A stretch of DNA of 64,000 nucleotides, taken from NCBI RefSeq assembly GCF_016863195.1, contig NZ_BOOK01000018.1, positions 1-64,000 on the forward strand, written 5' to 3'. The DNA is from Paraplanobispora takensis. Lineage in GTDB: Bacteria > Actinomycetota > Actinomycetes > Streptosporangiales > Streptosporangiaceae. The first letter of the stretch is position 1. The number at the start of each line of letters is the position of its first letter. Under the pieces are notes generated by a model that saw only the letters and a program-made list of their open reading frames with translations, made no database searches and was not told where the DNA came from. Made by a program: the position numbers and the translations under genes. This document shows, piece after piece, positions 16,868 to 25,038 of the stretch.

Positions 16868-17809
16868 ATGCGCCGTCCGTTCACCGTCCTGGCCGTCGCG
16901 CTGCTGCTGGCCGCGCAGGCGGCGTGCGGATCGCAGGAGGAGCCCGCGGCGGGCGGGAAGGACAAGGTCAACGCGGGCGTCATCGCCATCGTCGACACGG
17001 CCCCGATCCACCTCGGCAAGGCCAAGGGCTTCTTCGACAAGCAGAACATCGACCTGACCATCACCCCCGTGCAGGGCGGCGCCGCCAGCATCTCCGGAGC
17101 GGTCGGCGGCCAGTTCCAGTTCGCCTTCGCCAACACCACCTCCCTGCTCACCGCGACCGAGCAGGGGCTCGACGTCAAGGTCGTCACCAACGGGGTCGCC
17201 TCCACCGGCGTTCCGGGCAAGGACTTCAGCGCGGTCCTCGTCAAGCCCGACAGCCCCGTCAAGACCGCCAAGGACCTGGCCGGAAAGAAGATCTCGGTCA
17301 ACCAGCTCAAGAACATCGGAGACACCACGATCCGCGCCGCGGTGCGCGACGCGGGCGGCGACCCCGACTCGATCGAGTTCGTGGAGCTGGCCTTCCCCGA
17401 CGCGCCCGCCGCGCTGGAGAACGGGCGGGTCGACGCGATCTGGGTGGTCGAGCCCTTCGTCAGCCAGGCGCTCAGCCGGGGGGCCCGCCCGGTGACGTGG
17501 AACTTCGCCGAGCCCGTCGAGGACCTGACCGTCGCGATGTACTTCACCACCGGCAAGACCGATCCCGACCTGGTCAAACGGTTCACCGCGGCGATGAACG
17601 AGTCGCTGACCTACGCCCAGGAGCACCCGGAGGAGGCCCGCGAGGCCCTGAAGACCTACACCAAGATCGCTCCAGAGGTGATCGCCAAGATCTACCTGCC
17701 GAAGTGGGGGACGGAGATCAACCGTGAGTCGGTGCAGGAGATCGCGGACCTCGCGCAGGGCGACGGCGTGCTCAAGGGCCAGGTCGACGTGGACACGCTG
17801 ATCCCGTGA
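16868..17809 (+). CDS. ABC transporter solute-binding lipoprotein (SsuA/TauA/NMT1 type)
   Basis: A 313-residue lipoprotein. The signal peptide ends in a lipobox at AQAAC (Cys near residue 20), and the rest matches the SsuA/ThiY/NMT1-like periplasmic binding fold (HLGKAKGFFDKQNIDL, later LENGRVDAIWVVEPF). Such proteins bind sulfonates, thiamine precursors, nitrate or aromatic acids. Being the first gene of an operon with mdlC/mdlD-like enzymes and facing pcaIJFB, it probably binds an aromatic acid such as a benzoylformate or hydroxy-derivative. Its stop overlaps the permease GTG by four bases. Confidence 0.88.
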   Translation: MRRPFTVLAVALLLAAQAACGSQEEPAAGGKDKVNAGVIAIVDTAPIHLGKAKGFFDKQNIDLTITPVQGGAASISGAVGGQFQFAFANTTSLLTATEQGLDVKVVTNGVASTGVPGKDFSAVLVKPDSPVKTAKDLAGKKISVNQLKNIGDTTIRAAVRDAGGDPDSIEFVELAFPDAPAALENGRVDAIWVVEPFVSQALSRGARPVTWNFAEPVEDLTVAMYFTTGKTDPDLVKRFTAAMNESLTYAQEHPEEAREALKTYTKIAPEVIAKIYLPKWGTEINRESVQEIADLAQGDGVLKGQVDVDTLIP

Positions 17810-18588
17810 GGCGCGGCACCGGATTCCGGGTGGCGTACGGCGCGGCGGGCCTGGGCGGGTTGCTGGTGGCGCTGGAGGCCGTCTCCCGGCTCGGGCCGGT
17901 GGACGAGAGGTTCCTGCCCCCGGCCTCGGAGATCCTGCGCGCGCTGGCGGCGGAACTGGCCACCGCCGACCTGTGGACCGCCCTCGGCGAGACCATGTGG
18001 GGCTGGGCTCTGGGGCTGGCCATCGCGTTCTGCGCCGCGGTGGCCACCGGGATGGTGATCGGCTCGGTGCCGGGCCTGCGCGCCGCGACGCACTCCACCG
18101 TCGAGTTCCTGCGCCCCATCCCGTCGGTCGCGCTGATCCCCCTGGCCACGCTGCTGTTCGGCGCCTCGCTCGGCTCCACGCTCCTGCTGGTGGTCTACGC
18201 GTCGTTCTGGCAGGTGCTCATCCAGGTCCTGTACGGCGTGGCGGACGTCGACGCCGTCGCCCACGACACCGCCCGGTCCTACGGGCTGTCGGCCTGGTCG
18301 AGGATCCGCCACCTGGTCTGGCCGACGGCGCTGCCGTACGTCATGACCGGCCTGCGCCTGGCCGCGGCCGTGGCCTTCATCCTCGCGATCACCGCCGAGC
18401 TGGTCGTCGGCAGCCCCGGCCTGGGCCTGTCCATCCAGGCGGCCCAGTCCGCGGGTGCGGTGACCACGATGTACGCGCTGGTGGTCCTGGCGGGGCTGGT
18501 CGGCGTCGCGGTGAACGCGGGGGTCCGCGCCCTGGAACGCCGGGTGCTGGCCTGGCACCCCTCGGTCCGGGGGGAGGCGCCCCGGTGA
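17806..18588 (+). CDS. ABC transporter permease (SsuC/TauC type)
   Basis: A 260-residue permease with about six transmembrane segments and the EAA-like cytoplasmic loop DTARSYGLSAWSRIRHLVWP near residues 150-170. The start is GTG 17806, overlapping the binding-protein stop by four bases; its own stop overlaps the next GTG by four bases. Two non-identical permease genes in tandem suggest a heterodimeric channel. Confidence 0.88.
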   Translation: MRRGTGFRVAYGAAGLGGLLVALEAVSRLGPVDERFLPPASEILRALAAELATADLWTALGETMWGWALGLAIAFCAAVATGMVIGSVPGLRAATHSTVEFLRPIPSVALIPLATLLFGASLGSTLLLVVYASFWQVLIQVLYGVADVDAVAHDTARSYGLSAWSRIRHLVWPTALPYVMTGLRLAAAVAFILAITAELVVGSPGLGLSIQAAQSAGAVTTMYALVVLAGLVGVAVNAGVRALERRVLAWHPSVRGEAPR

Positions 18589-19403
18589 CCGGGCCCGAGA
18601 CCGTCCGCCGCAAGGACGTCCGGGCGACCCGGACGGGCCGGACGGCGCTGCGGGTGCTGACCGTCGCCGGGGTCCCGGCGCTCCTGGTGATCTCCTGGCA
18701 GCTCTACAGCACGGTCTCGGAGAACTTCTACGTCCCGGCTCCGGGGCGGGTGGCGCGGGCGTTCGCCGAGACCTGGTTCTCGGAGCGGCTCCTCGACGAC
18801 GTGCTGCCGAGCCTGGCCAGGCTCCTGGCCGGGTACGCGCTCGCCGCCGCGGCCGGGGTCGGGCTCGGCGTGGCGATCGGGCTCTCGCCCCGGCTGCGGG
18901 CCGCGGCCGAGCCGGTGCTGGAGTTCTTCCGGGCGATCCCGCCCCCGGTGCTGGTTCCCCTGATCATGCTGCTCGCGGGGATCGGCGACGGGACGAAGGT
19001 GCTGGTCATCGCCTCCGGCTGCGTCTGGCCGATCCTGCTCAACACCGTCGAGGGCGTGCGGGCGCTGGACGAGGTCCTGTCCGACACCTGCCGGATGTAC
19101 GGCGTGCGCGACCTGTCCCGGCTGCGCCACCTGGTCCTGCCCGGGGCCGGCCCGCAGATCATGGCGGGCCTGCGGCAGGCGCTGTCCATCGGGATCATCC
19201 TCATGGTGATCAGCGAGATGTTCGCCAGCAGCAGCGGGCTCGGTTTCACGATCGTGCTGTTCCAGCGCGGGTTCCAGATCCCCGAGATGTGGAGCGGGAT
19301 CCTGCTGCTCGGCCTGCTGGGCTACGTGCTCGCACTGCTGTTGCGGCGGCTGGAGCGCCGGGTGCTGTCCTGGCACCACGGCCGGGGGGTCGGCCGTGCT
19401 TGA
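18585..19403 (+). CDS. ABC transporter permease (SsuC/TauC type), second subunit
   Basis: A 272-residue permease paralogous to the preceding one, with the loop DTCRMYGVRDLSRLRHLVLP near residues 165-185. The start GTG 18585 lies in a GTGA overlap with the first permease; the open frame extends upstream only as a shadow. It overlaps the ATPase gene by eight bases, so all four transporter genes are translationally linked. Confidence 0.88.
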   Translation: MTGPETVRRKDVRATRTGRTALRVLTVAGVPALLVISWQLYSTVSENFYVPAPGRVARAFAETWFSERLLDDVLPSLARLLAGYALAAAAGVGLGVAIGLSPRLRAAAEPVLEFFRAIPPPVLVPLIMLLAGIGDGTKVLVIASGCVWPILLNTVEGVRALDEVLSDTCRMYGVRDLSRLRHLVLPGAGPQIMAGLRQALSIGIILMVISEMFASSSGLGFTIVLFQRGFQIPEMWSGILLLGLLGYVLALLLRRLERRVLSWHHGRGVGRA

Positions 19404-20160
19404 GGTCTCCGGGCTGCGGAAGGTCTACGAGGGCAGGCGCGTCGAGGCGCTGCGCGAGGTGACCTTCCAGGTGGACGCGGGTGAGCTCGTCTGCGTCATC
19501 GGGCCCTCGGGATGCGGCAAGACGACGCTGCTGCGGTGCGTCGCGGGCCTGATGCCCCCCACGGCCGGGTCGGTGAAGGTGGCTGGCGCCGCGGTGACCG
19601 GCCCGCCGCCGCGGATGGCGGTGGTCTTCCAGGAGTACGGCAGGAGCCTGTTCCCCTGGATGACCGTGCGGCAGAACGTCGAGCTGCCGCTGAAGGAGAA
19701 GAAGGTGCCCGCCGTACGGCGCAACGAGCTGGTGGCCGGGTCGCTGGCGGCCGTGGGGCTCGCCGACGTCGCCGACGCCCACCCGTGGCAGCTGTCCGGC
19801 GGCATGCAGCAGCGGGTCGCGATCGCCCGGGCCGTCGCCTACGAGCCGCAGGTGCTGCTGATGGACGAGCCGTTCGCGGCGGTGGACGCCCAGACCAGGG
19901 CGGACCTGGAGGACCTGATCCTCGTGCTGTGGCGGGACATGGGGGTGACCACGCTGTTCGTCACCCACGACATCGACGAGGCCGTCTATCTCGGGCAGCG
20001 GGTGATCGTGCTGTCCGGCTCGCCGACCGTGGTGATGGAGGATCTCAAGATCGACCTTCCGCCGGAACGCGACCAGCTCACCACCCGCTCCCTGTCCCGA
20101 TTCGCCGACCTGCGCGGCCATCTCTACGCCCAGATCCAGCGCGCCCGGGGGGACCGATGA
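19396..20160 (+). CDS. ABC transporter ATPase (SsuB/TauB type)
   Basis: A 254-residue ATPase with Walker A GPSGCGKTT (near residue 37), signature LSGGMQQRVAIARA (near residue 134), Walker B VLLMDEPFAAVD and the H-loop FVTHDIDEAV. This is the SsuB/TauB/NrtD branch, matching the two permeases. The start is GTG 19396. The stop region belongs to the first copy of a threefold 38-bp repeat that leads into the decarboxylase gene. Confidence 0.9.
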   Translation: MLEVSGLRKVYEGRRVEALREVTFQVDAGELVCVIGPSGCGKTTLLRCVAGLMPPTAGSVKVAGAAVTGPPPRMAVVFQEYGRSLFPWMTVRQNVELPLKEKKVPAVRRNELVAGSLAAVGLADVADAHPWQLSGGMQQRVAIARAVAYEPQVLLMDEPFAAVDAQTRADLEDLILVLWRDMGVTTLFVTHDIDEAVYLGQRVIVLSGSPTVVMEDLKIDLPPERDQLTTRSLSRFADLRGHLYAQIQRARGDR

Positions 20161-20238
20161 CCTACCGCCCGGATCCGGCACGCGCGGGAGACCCGATGAC
20201 CTACGCCCGGATCCGGCGCGCCCGGGAGGCCCGATGAG
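20124..20238 (+). repeat. Three imperfect 38-39 bp tandem copies at a gene junction
   Basis: Units at 20124-20161, 20162-20200 and 20201-20238 each run from CTAC through a GGATCCGGC-like core to CCGATGA. The first carries the ATPase stop and the third carries the decarboxylase ATG. The duplicated segments create a 26-codon ORF (ATG 20157 to TGA 20237, MTYRPDPARAGDP...) that overlaps both neighbours by ATGA. It is more likely a by-product of slippage than a gene, but it could keep ribosomes coupled across the gap. Confidence 0.85.
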
Positions 20239-21985
20239 AACGGTCAGGGACGCGACCTTCGACGTGCTGCGCCGTACCGGGCTGACCACGATCTTCGCCA
20301 ACCCCGGGTCCACCGAGGTCTCCCTGCTCGCCGGGCTCCCCGACGACCTGGAGTTCGTGCTCGCCCTGCACGAGGGCGCGGTCGTCGGCATGGCCACCGG
20401 CTGGGCGACCGCCCGCGACCGGCCCGCGCTCGCGCTGCTGCACACCACCGCGGGGCTGGGCAACGCGGTCGGCGCGATCGCCACCGCGCGGGTGAACCGG
20501 GCGCCGCTGGTGGTCCTGGTCGGCCAGCAGGACCGCAGGCACCTGGCCCTGGAGCCGTTCCTGACCGGGCGGCTGGCCGGTCTCGCGGGCGACTATCCCG
20601 TCTGGACGGACCAGCCCGTCCGGGCGCAAGACGTGCCGGGCGCGGTGGCCAGGGCCTGCCACGAGGCGGTCGCCGCCCGCGGTCCGGCCCTGGTCGTGGT
20701 CCCCATGGACGACTGGTCCGCTCCGGCCGCAGACCCTGCCCCGGCCGACACCCCCACCCCGGCCGGGGCAGGCCCGGAACCCGGAACCCGGCCCACGCAG
20801 GGCGGCGCCTCCGGGATCCGGGCGGCGGAGGGCGCCTGGGCCGCCGGGCGGTCGCGGGTCGTCTCCCCGGCCGCGGACGGGGACGCCGTGGTGGCGGCCC
20901 CGGCCCGGGTGGTGCGGCCTTCGGCCGTGGCGGACGCCGATCTCGCGCCGCTGCTCGAACTCCTGGCCGCCGCGCGCTCGCCCGTGCTGGTGACCGGGGC
21001 GGGCGCGGACTCGGCCGCGGCCTGGCGGGCGCTGACCGCGCTGGCCGAGCGGCTGGGCTGCCCGGTCTGGCAGGAGTCCTTCGGCGCCCGCGCGGGCTTC
21101 CCGCAGGACCACCCGCTGTTCGCCGGGATCCTCCCGGCGGGGCGGGCCCGGCTGCGCGAGGCGCTGGCCGGGCACGACGCGGTGCTCGCGGTGGGCGCCC
21201 CGGTCTTCCGCCAGTACCCCTACGAGCCCGGCCCGCTGGTCGCCCCCGGCACCGCGGTCGCGGTCGTCACCGACGATCCGGCCGAGGCCCACCGCAGCCC
21301 GGCCGACCTGGCCGTCCTGGCCTCCCCGGCGGCCGTCTGCGCCCGCCTGGCCGAGCTGGTGCCCGCCCGCGACGCCGTACCGCCCCGTTTCGCAAGGGCC
21401 CTCCCGCCCGCCCCGCCCGCGCCCGGGGAGGAGCTGCGGGCCGCGCACGTCCTGCACGAGCTGGCCGTACGGCTGGCGCCGGAGACCGTGGTGGTGGAGG
21501 AGACCCCCTCCTCCCGGCCCGACCTGCACCGGCTGGTCCCGGCCCGGCGCCCGCTGGGGTTCCTGTCGGCGGCGATGGGCGGGCTGGGGTTCGCGCTGCC
21601 CGCGGCGGTCGGGGTCCGCATGGCCGCCCCCGACCGGCCGGTGGTCGCGGTCGTGGGCGACGGCTCGGCCCTGTACGGGATCCAGGCCCTGTGGAGCGCG
21701 GCCCACTACCGGGTGGGGGCCCTGTTCGTGGTCCTGGCCAACGGCCGGTACGCCGTCATGGACCGGCTGGCCGAGCAGTCCGGCGGCGGCAAGGCGCCGT
21801 GGCCGCCGTTCACCGAGGTCGGCATGGCCGCCCTGGCGAGGTCGCTCGGCTGCCCGGCCCGCCGCGTGACCTCCTACGAAGAGCTGGTGGAGACGCTCGA
21901 CGAGGTGGTCCCGGACCTCGCCGAACGGCGGGAGCCCCTGCTGCTCGACGTCGCCGTCCCCCCCGATCCCGACTTCCGGCCGTGA
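20234..21985 (+). CDS. mdlC: Benzoylformate decarboxylase-like ThDP enzyme
   Basis: A 583-residue thiamine-diphosphate enzyme closely patterned on benzoylformate decarboxylase. Ser26 (NPGSTE), Glu47 (LHEGAVVG) and His70 (LLHTTAG) fall at the same numbers as the Pseudomonas putida catalytic residues, and the ThDP/Mg motif is GDGSALYGIQALWSAAHY. Two oddities: a Pro/Ala/Gly-rich insert at about residues 167-222 makes it some 55 residues longer than usual, and the position of catalytic His281 is Tyr328 (PVFRQYPYEPG). It would turn (4-hydroxy)benzoylformate into the aldehyde used by the next gene. The start is in an ATGA context at the end of the 38-bp repeats. Symbol by similarity; substrate inferred. 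Confidence 0.83.
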   Translation: MRTVRDATFDVLRRTGLTTIFANPGSTEVSLLAGLPDDLEFVLALHEGAVVGMATGWATARDRPALALLHTTAGLGNAVGAIATARVNRAPLVVLVGQQDRRHLALEPFLTGRLAGLAGDYPVWTDQPVRAQDVPGAVARACHEAVAARGPALVVVPMDDWSAPAADPAPADTPTPAGAGPEPGTRPTQGGASGIRAAEGAWAAGRSRVVSPAADGDAVVAAPARVVRPSAVADADLAPLLELLAAARSPVLVTGAGADSAAAWRALTALAERLGCPVWQESFGARAGFPQDHPLFAGILPAGRARLREALAGHDAVLAVGAPVFRQYPYEPGPLVAPGTAVAVVTDDPAEAHRSPADLAVLASPAAVCARLAELVPARDAVPPRFARALPPAPPAPGEELRAAHVLHELAVRLAPETVVVEETPSSRPDLHRLVPARRPLGFLSAAMGGLGFALPAAVGVRMAAPDRPVVAVVGDGSALYGIQALWSAAHYRVGALFVVLANGRYAVMDRLAEQSGGGKAPWPPFTEVGMAALARSLGCPARRVTSYEELVETLDEVVPDLAERREPLLLDVAVPPDPDFRP

Positions 21986-22008
21986 CCCGCCCCGCAAGAG
22001 GAGACGCC

Positions 22009-23484
22009 ATGACGATCACCGATGCCAATCTGATGGACGCCAAGACGTGGACGGGTCTCGTCTACGGGGACGGATGGACCGCCTCGCGGGCGGGTGACGC
22101 GGCCGTCGTCGAGCCCGCCACCGGCCGGGAGCTCGCCCGTGCCGGGATCGCCGGGCCCGAGGACGTCGCGGCGGCGGTCGTGCGGGCCGTACGGGCGCAG
22201 CGCGAGTGGGCGGCCGTCTCGTTCGAGGAGCGGGCGGCGGTGCTGCGGCGCGCCGGGCGGCTCTTCGAGGAGCACGCCGAGGAGATCCAGGACTGGCTGG
22301 TCCGCGAGGCCGGGTCGATCCGGCCCAAGACGGGAGTGGAGACGCACGTCGCGGCCCAGGAGTGCTACGAGGCCGCCGCGCTGGCCTCCCAGCCGCTCGG
22401 CGAGATCCTGCCCACGGCCAAGGACCGGCTCAGCCTCGCCCGGCGGGTCCCGGTGGGGGTCGTCGGGGTGATCGCGCCGTTCAACTTCCCGCTGATCCTC
22501 GGCATCCGCTCGGTCGCCCCGGCGCTGGCGCTGGGCAACGCGGTGATCCTCAAGCCCGACCCGCGCACCGCCGTCTGCGGGGGTGTCTCCATCGCCCGGG
22601 TCTTCGAGGAGGCCGGGCTCCCGCCCGGCCTGCTCCACGTCCTGCCCGGCGGCGTCGAGACGGGGGAGGCGCTGGTCGGCGACCCGCTGGTGCCGGTGAT
22701 CTCCTTCACCGGCTCGACCGCCGCCGGCCGCCGGGTCGGCGAGGCCTGCGGGCGGCTGCTCAAGCGCGCCCACCTGGAGCTGGGCGGGAACTCGGCGCTG
22801 ATCGTGCTGGAGGACGCCGACCTGGACCTGGCCGCCTCGGCGGGCGCCTGGGGGTCGTTCCTGCACCAGGGCCAGATCTGCATGACCACCGGCCGGCACC
22901 TGGTGCACGCCTCGATCGCCGAGGAGTACGTCGCGCGGCTCGCCGAGAAGGCCGAGCACCTGCCGGTCGGCGACCCGGCGACCGGGCAGGTCGCGCTCGG
23001 CCCGCTGATCGACGCCGGGCAGCGGGACAAGGTCCACGCCATGGTCACCGGGAGCGTCGAGGCGGGGGCGCGGCTGGCCGCCGGGGGCACCTTCGAGGGC
23101 CTGTTCTACCGGCCGACGGTGCTGGACGGCGTGCCGCGCACGGCTCCCGCCTACGCCCGGGAGGTGTTCGGCCCGGTCGCCCCGGTCGTGCCGTTCTCCA
23201 CGATCGAGGAGGCCGCCGCGCTGGCGTCCGACACGGAGTACGGCCTCTCGCTGGGCATCCTCACCCGCGACGCGATGCGCGGCCTGGCCCTGGCCGACCT
23301 GGTCCCCACCGGGATCGTGCACATCAACGACCAGACCGTGGACGACGAGGCGGTGGCCCCGTTCGGCGGGGTGGGAGCCTCGGGCACCGGGGCCCGCTTC
23401 GGCGGCGGCCGGGCCAACGCCGAGGCGTTCACCCAGACCAGGTGGGTGACGATGCAGGGCGACATCGCGGGCTATCCCTTCTAG
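22009..23484 (+). CDS. mdlD: NAD-dependent benzaldehyde dehydrogenase-like
   Basis: A 491-residue aldehyde dehydrogenase with the catalytic glutamate in LELGGNSALIVLEDADL and the catalytic cysteine in GQICMTTGRH, as in XylC/benzaldehyde dehydrogenases; the NAD-binding loop is FTGSTAAGR. It would oxidise the aldehyde from the decarboxylase to benzoate or 4-hydroxybenzoate, which feeds the beta-ketoadipate route. The start ATG 22009 follows AAGAGGAGA and lies 23 bp after the decarboxylase stop; it ends the operon. Confidence 0.88.
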   Translation: MTITDANLMDAKTWTGLVYGDGWTASRAGDAAVVEPATGRELARAGIAGPEDVAAAVVRAVRAQREWAAVSFEERAAVLRRAGRLFEEHAEEIQDWLVREAGSIRPKTGVETHVAAQECYEAAALASQPLGEILPTAKDRLSLARRVPVGVVGVIAPFNFPLILGIRSVAPALALGNAVILKPDPRTAVCGGVSIARVFEEAGLPPGLLHVLPGGVETGEALVGDPLVPVISFTGSTAAGRRVGEACGRLLKRAHLELGGNSALIVLEDADLDLAASAGAWGSFLHQGQICMTTGRHLVHASIAEEYVARLAEKAEHLPVGDPATGQVALGPLIDAGQRDKVHAMVTGSVEAGARLAAGGTFEGLFYRPTVLDGVPRTAPAYAREVFGPVAPVVPFSTIEEAAALASDTEYGLSLGILTRDAMRGLALADLVPTGIVHINDQTVDDEAVAPFGGVGASGTGARFGGGRANAEAFTQTRWVTMQGDIAGYPF

Positions 23485-23636
23485 TTCACGGGCGTTCACC
23501 GGTCGCCCGCCGGTTCCGGTGTTGGTGGATGTTCACGGTCGCCCGCCGTACACGAGGCGCCGGAGCGGATGCGGCCGGAGGCCCGGGGGACGGTCCCGTG
23601 CGGATGCCGTGCCGGGAGTTGTGCGAAGGTTGAAAG

Positions 23637-24836
23637 GTGTCTGAGCGTCACAGCGGTCTGTCGGGGGCGGTGCTGGTCGCGGGGTTCGTGCTCGCCTCGC
23701 TGAACCTGCGGCCCGCGCTGGCGGGGATCTCGCCGGTGCTCGACGAGATCATGACCGACCTGGGGCTGAGCCCGGCAGGAGGCGGGGCGATCACCACGGT
23801 GATGGTGGTCTGCCTGGGCGTGCTGGCCCCGCTCGCCCCGCCGCTGGCCCGCAGGTTCGGCCTGGACCGGGTCCTGCTGGCGTGCCTGCTGGTGGTGGCC
23901 GCCGGGGTGCTGCTGCGCGGCGCGGACGGCGTGCCCACGCTGTACGCGGGCGCGGCCGTGGCGGGCGCGGCCATCGCGGTCATGAACGTCGTCATGCCGG
24001 GGGTCGTCAAGCAGCACTTCCCGGCGAACGTCGGGCTGTTCACCGGGATCTACGTCTCCGGCCTGGTCGTGGGCGCGGCCGCCGCCTCGGGGCTGACCGT
24101 GCCGCTGGAACACGCCACCGGGTACGGCTGGCGCGAGGCGACCGCGATGGCGGCGGCCCCGGCCGTGCTGGCGGCCGCGGTGTGGCTGCCGCAGGCGCTG
24201 CGCCCGCCGGTCGCCGGGACCGCCGCGCCCCGGCCGTTCCGGGTGTTGCTGCGCGCCCCGATGACCTGGGTCATCACCGCCTACATGGGCCTGCAGTCGC
24301 TGACGTTCTACATCGTGCTCGCCTGGCTGCCGACGATCTTCAAGGAGGCCGGCCTCCCCGCCGACCAGGCCGGGTACCTGCTGAGCCTGACCAACCTGGT
24401 CCAGGTGGCGGCCACGCTCACGGTCCCGCTGCACGCCGGGCGGGCGCGCTCGCAGGTGCCGCACGTGACGGTCGCGGCCCTGCTCACCGTCGCCGGGTAC
24501 GCGGGGGTGCTGCTGGCCCCCACGACCCTCCCGTGGCTGTGGATGATCATCCTGGGCCTCGGCCAGGGCGCCTCGATCGCGCTGGCCCTGCTGATCATCA
24601 CGCTCCGCGCCCCCGACCCCGTCTCGGTGACCGCGCTGTCGGCCATCGCGCAGTCGGCCGGATACGTGCTGGCGGCGCTCGGCCCGCTGGTGATCGGCGT
24701 GCTGCGCGAGGTCTCGGGCGGCTGGACGGTGCCGCTGCTGGCCGGACTCGGCGCGTGCGGGCTCCAGACGGCCGCCGGGTTCCTGGCCGGCCGCCCCGTG
24801 CCGGTGCAGGCCTCCGCGCCCGCCGCCCGGGGATGA
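23637..24836 (+). CDS. MFS transporter of the CynX/NimT type
   Basis: A 399-residue major facilitator with about 12 hydrophobic segments and the family opening LASLNLRPALAGISPVLDEI seen in CynX (cyanate) and NimT (2-nitroimidazole) proteins. The start is GTG 23637, 152 bp after the aldehyde dehydrogenase, so it may be a separate unit. Uptake or efflux of an aromatic acid would fit the context but is not shown. A stem-loop (GACGCCT at 24837-24843 with AGGCGTC at 24864-24870) follows the stop and may end transcription. Confidence 0.85.
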   Translation: MSERHSGLSGAVLVAGFVLASLNLRPALAGISPVLDEIMTDLGLSPAGGGAITTVMVVCLGVLAPLAPPLARRFGLDRVLLACLLVVAAGVLLRGADGVPTLYAGAAVAGAAIAVMNVVMPGVVKQHFPANVGLFTGIYVSGLVVGAAAASGLTVPLEHATGYGWREATAMAAAPAVLAAAVWLPQALRPPVAGTAAPRPFRVLLRAPMTWVITAYMGLQSLTFYIVLAWLPTIFKEAGLPADQAGYLLSLTNLVQVAATLTVPLHAGRARSQVPHVTVAALLTVAGYAGVLLAPTTLPWLWMIILGLGQGASIALALLIITLRAPDPVSVTALSAIAQSAGYVLAALGPLVIGVLREVSGGWTVPLLAGLGACGLQTAAGFLAGRPVPVQASAPAARG

Positions 24837-25038
24837 GACGCCTTCGGTCACCGTTGCGGGGTGAGGCGTCGAGCGGTGCTCCCGGGTGCTCCCGGTGATC
24901 CCGATGCTTCCGGCACTTCGGGCGCTCCCGGCGCTTCGGGCACTCCTGGCACTTCCGTGACCGTCCGGTCACCGAGGTGTCCGGAACCGGCCGCGTGAAG
25001 GGCACCCGGAGGTTACCGGGAATCTTTACGTTCCAGTC

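Noticed and set aside
20157-20237. The 26-codon ORF between the ATPase and decarboxylase genes as a true gene.
   Set aside because: It consists entirely of the repeated 38-bp junction, so its frame is most simply explained by duplication.
23484-23500. PHO-box-like direct repeats (GTTCACGGGC, GTTCACCGGT) after the aldehyde dehydrogenase gene.
   Set aside because: The period is 10 rather than 11 bp, they lie over a stop codon, and the next gene is not a typical phosphate-starvation gene.
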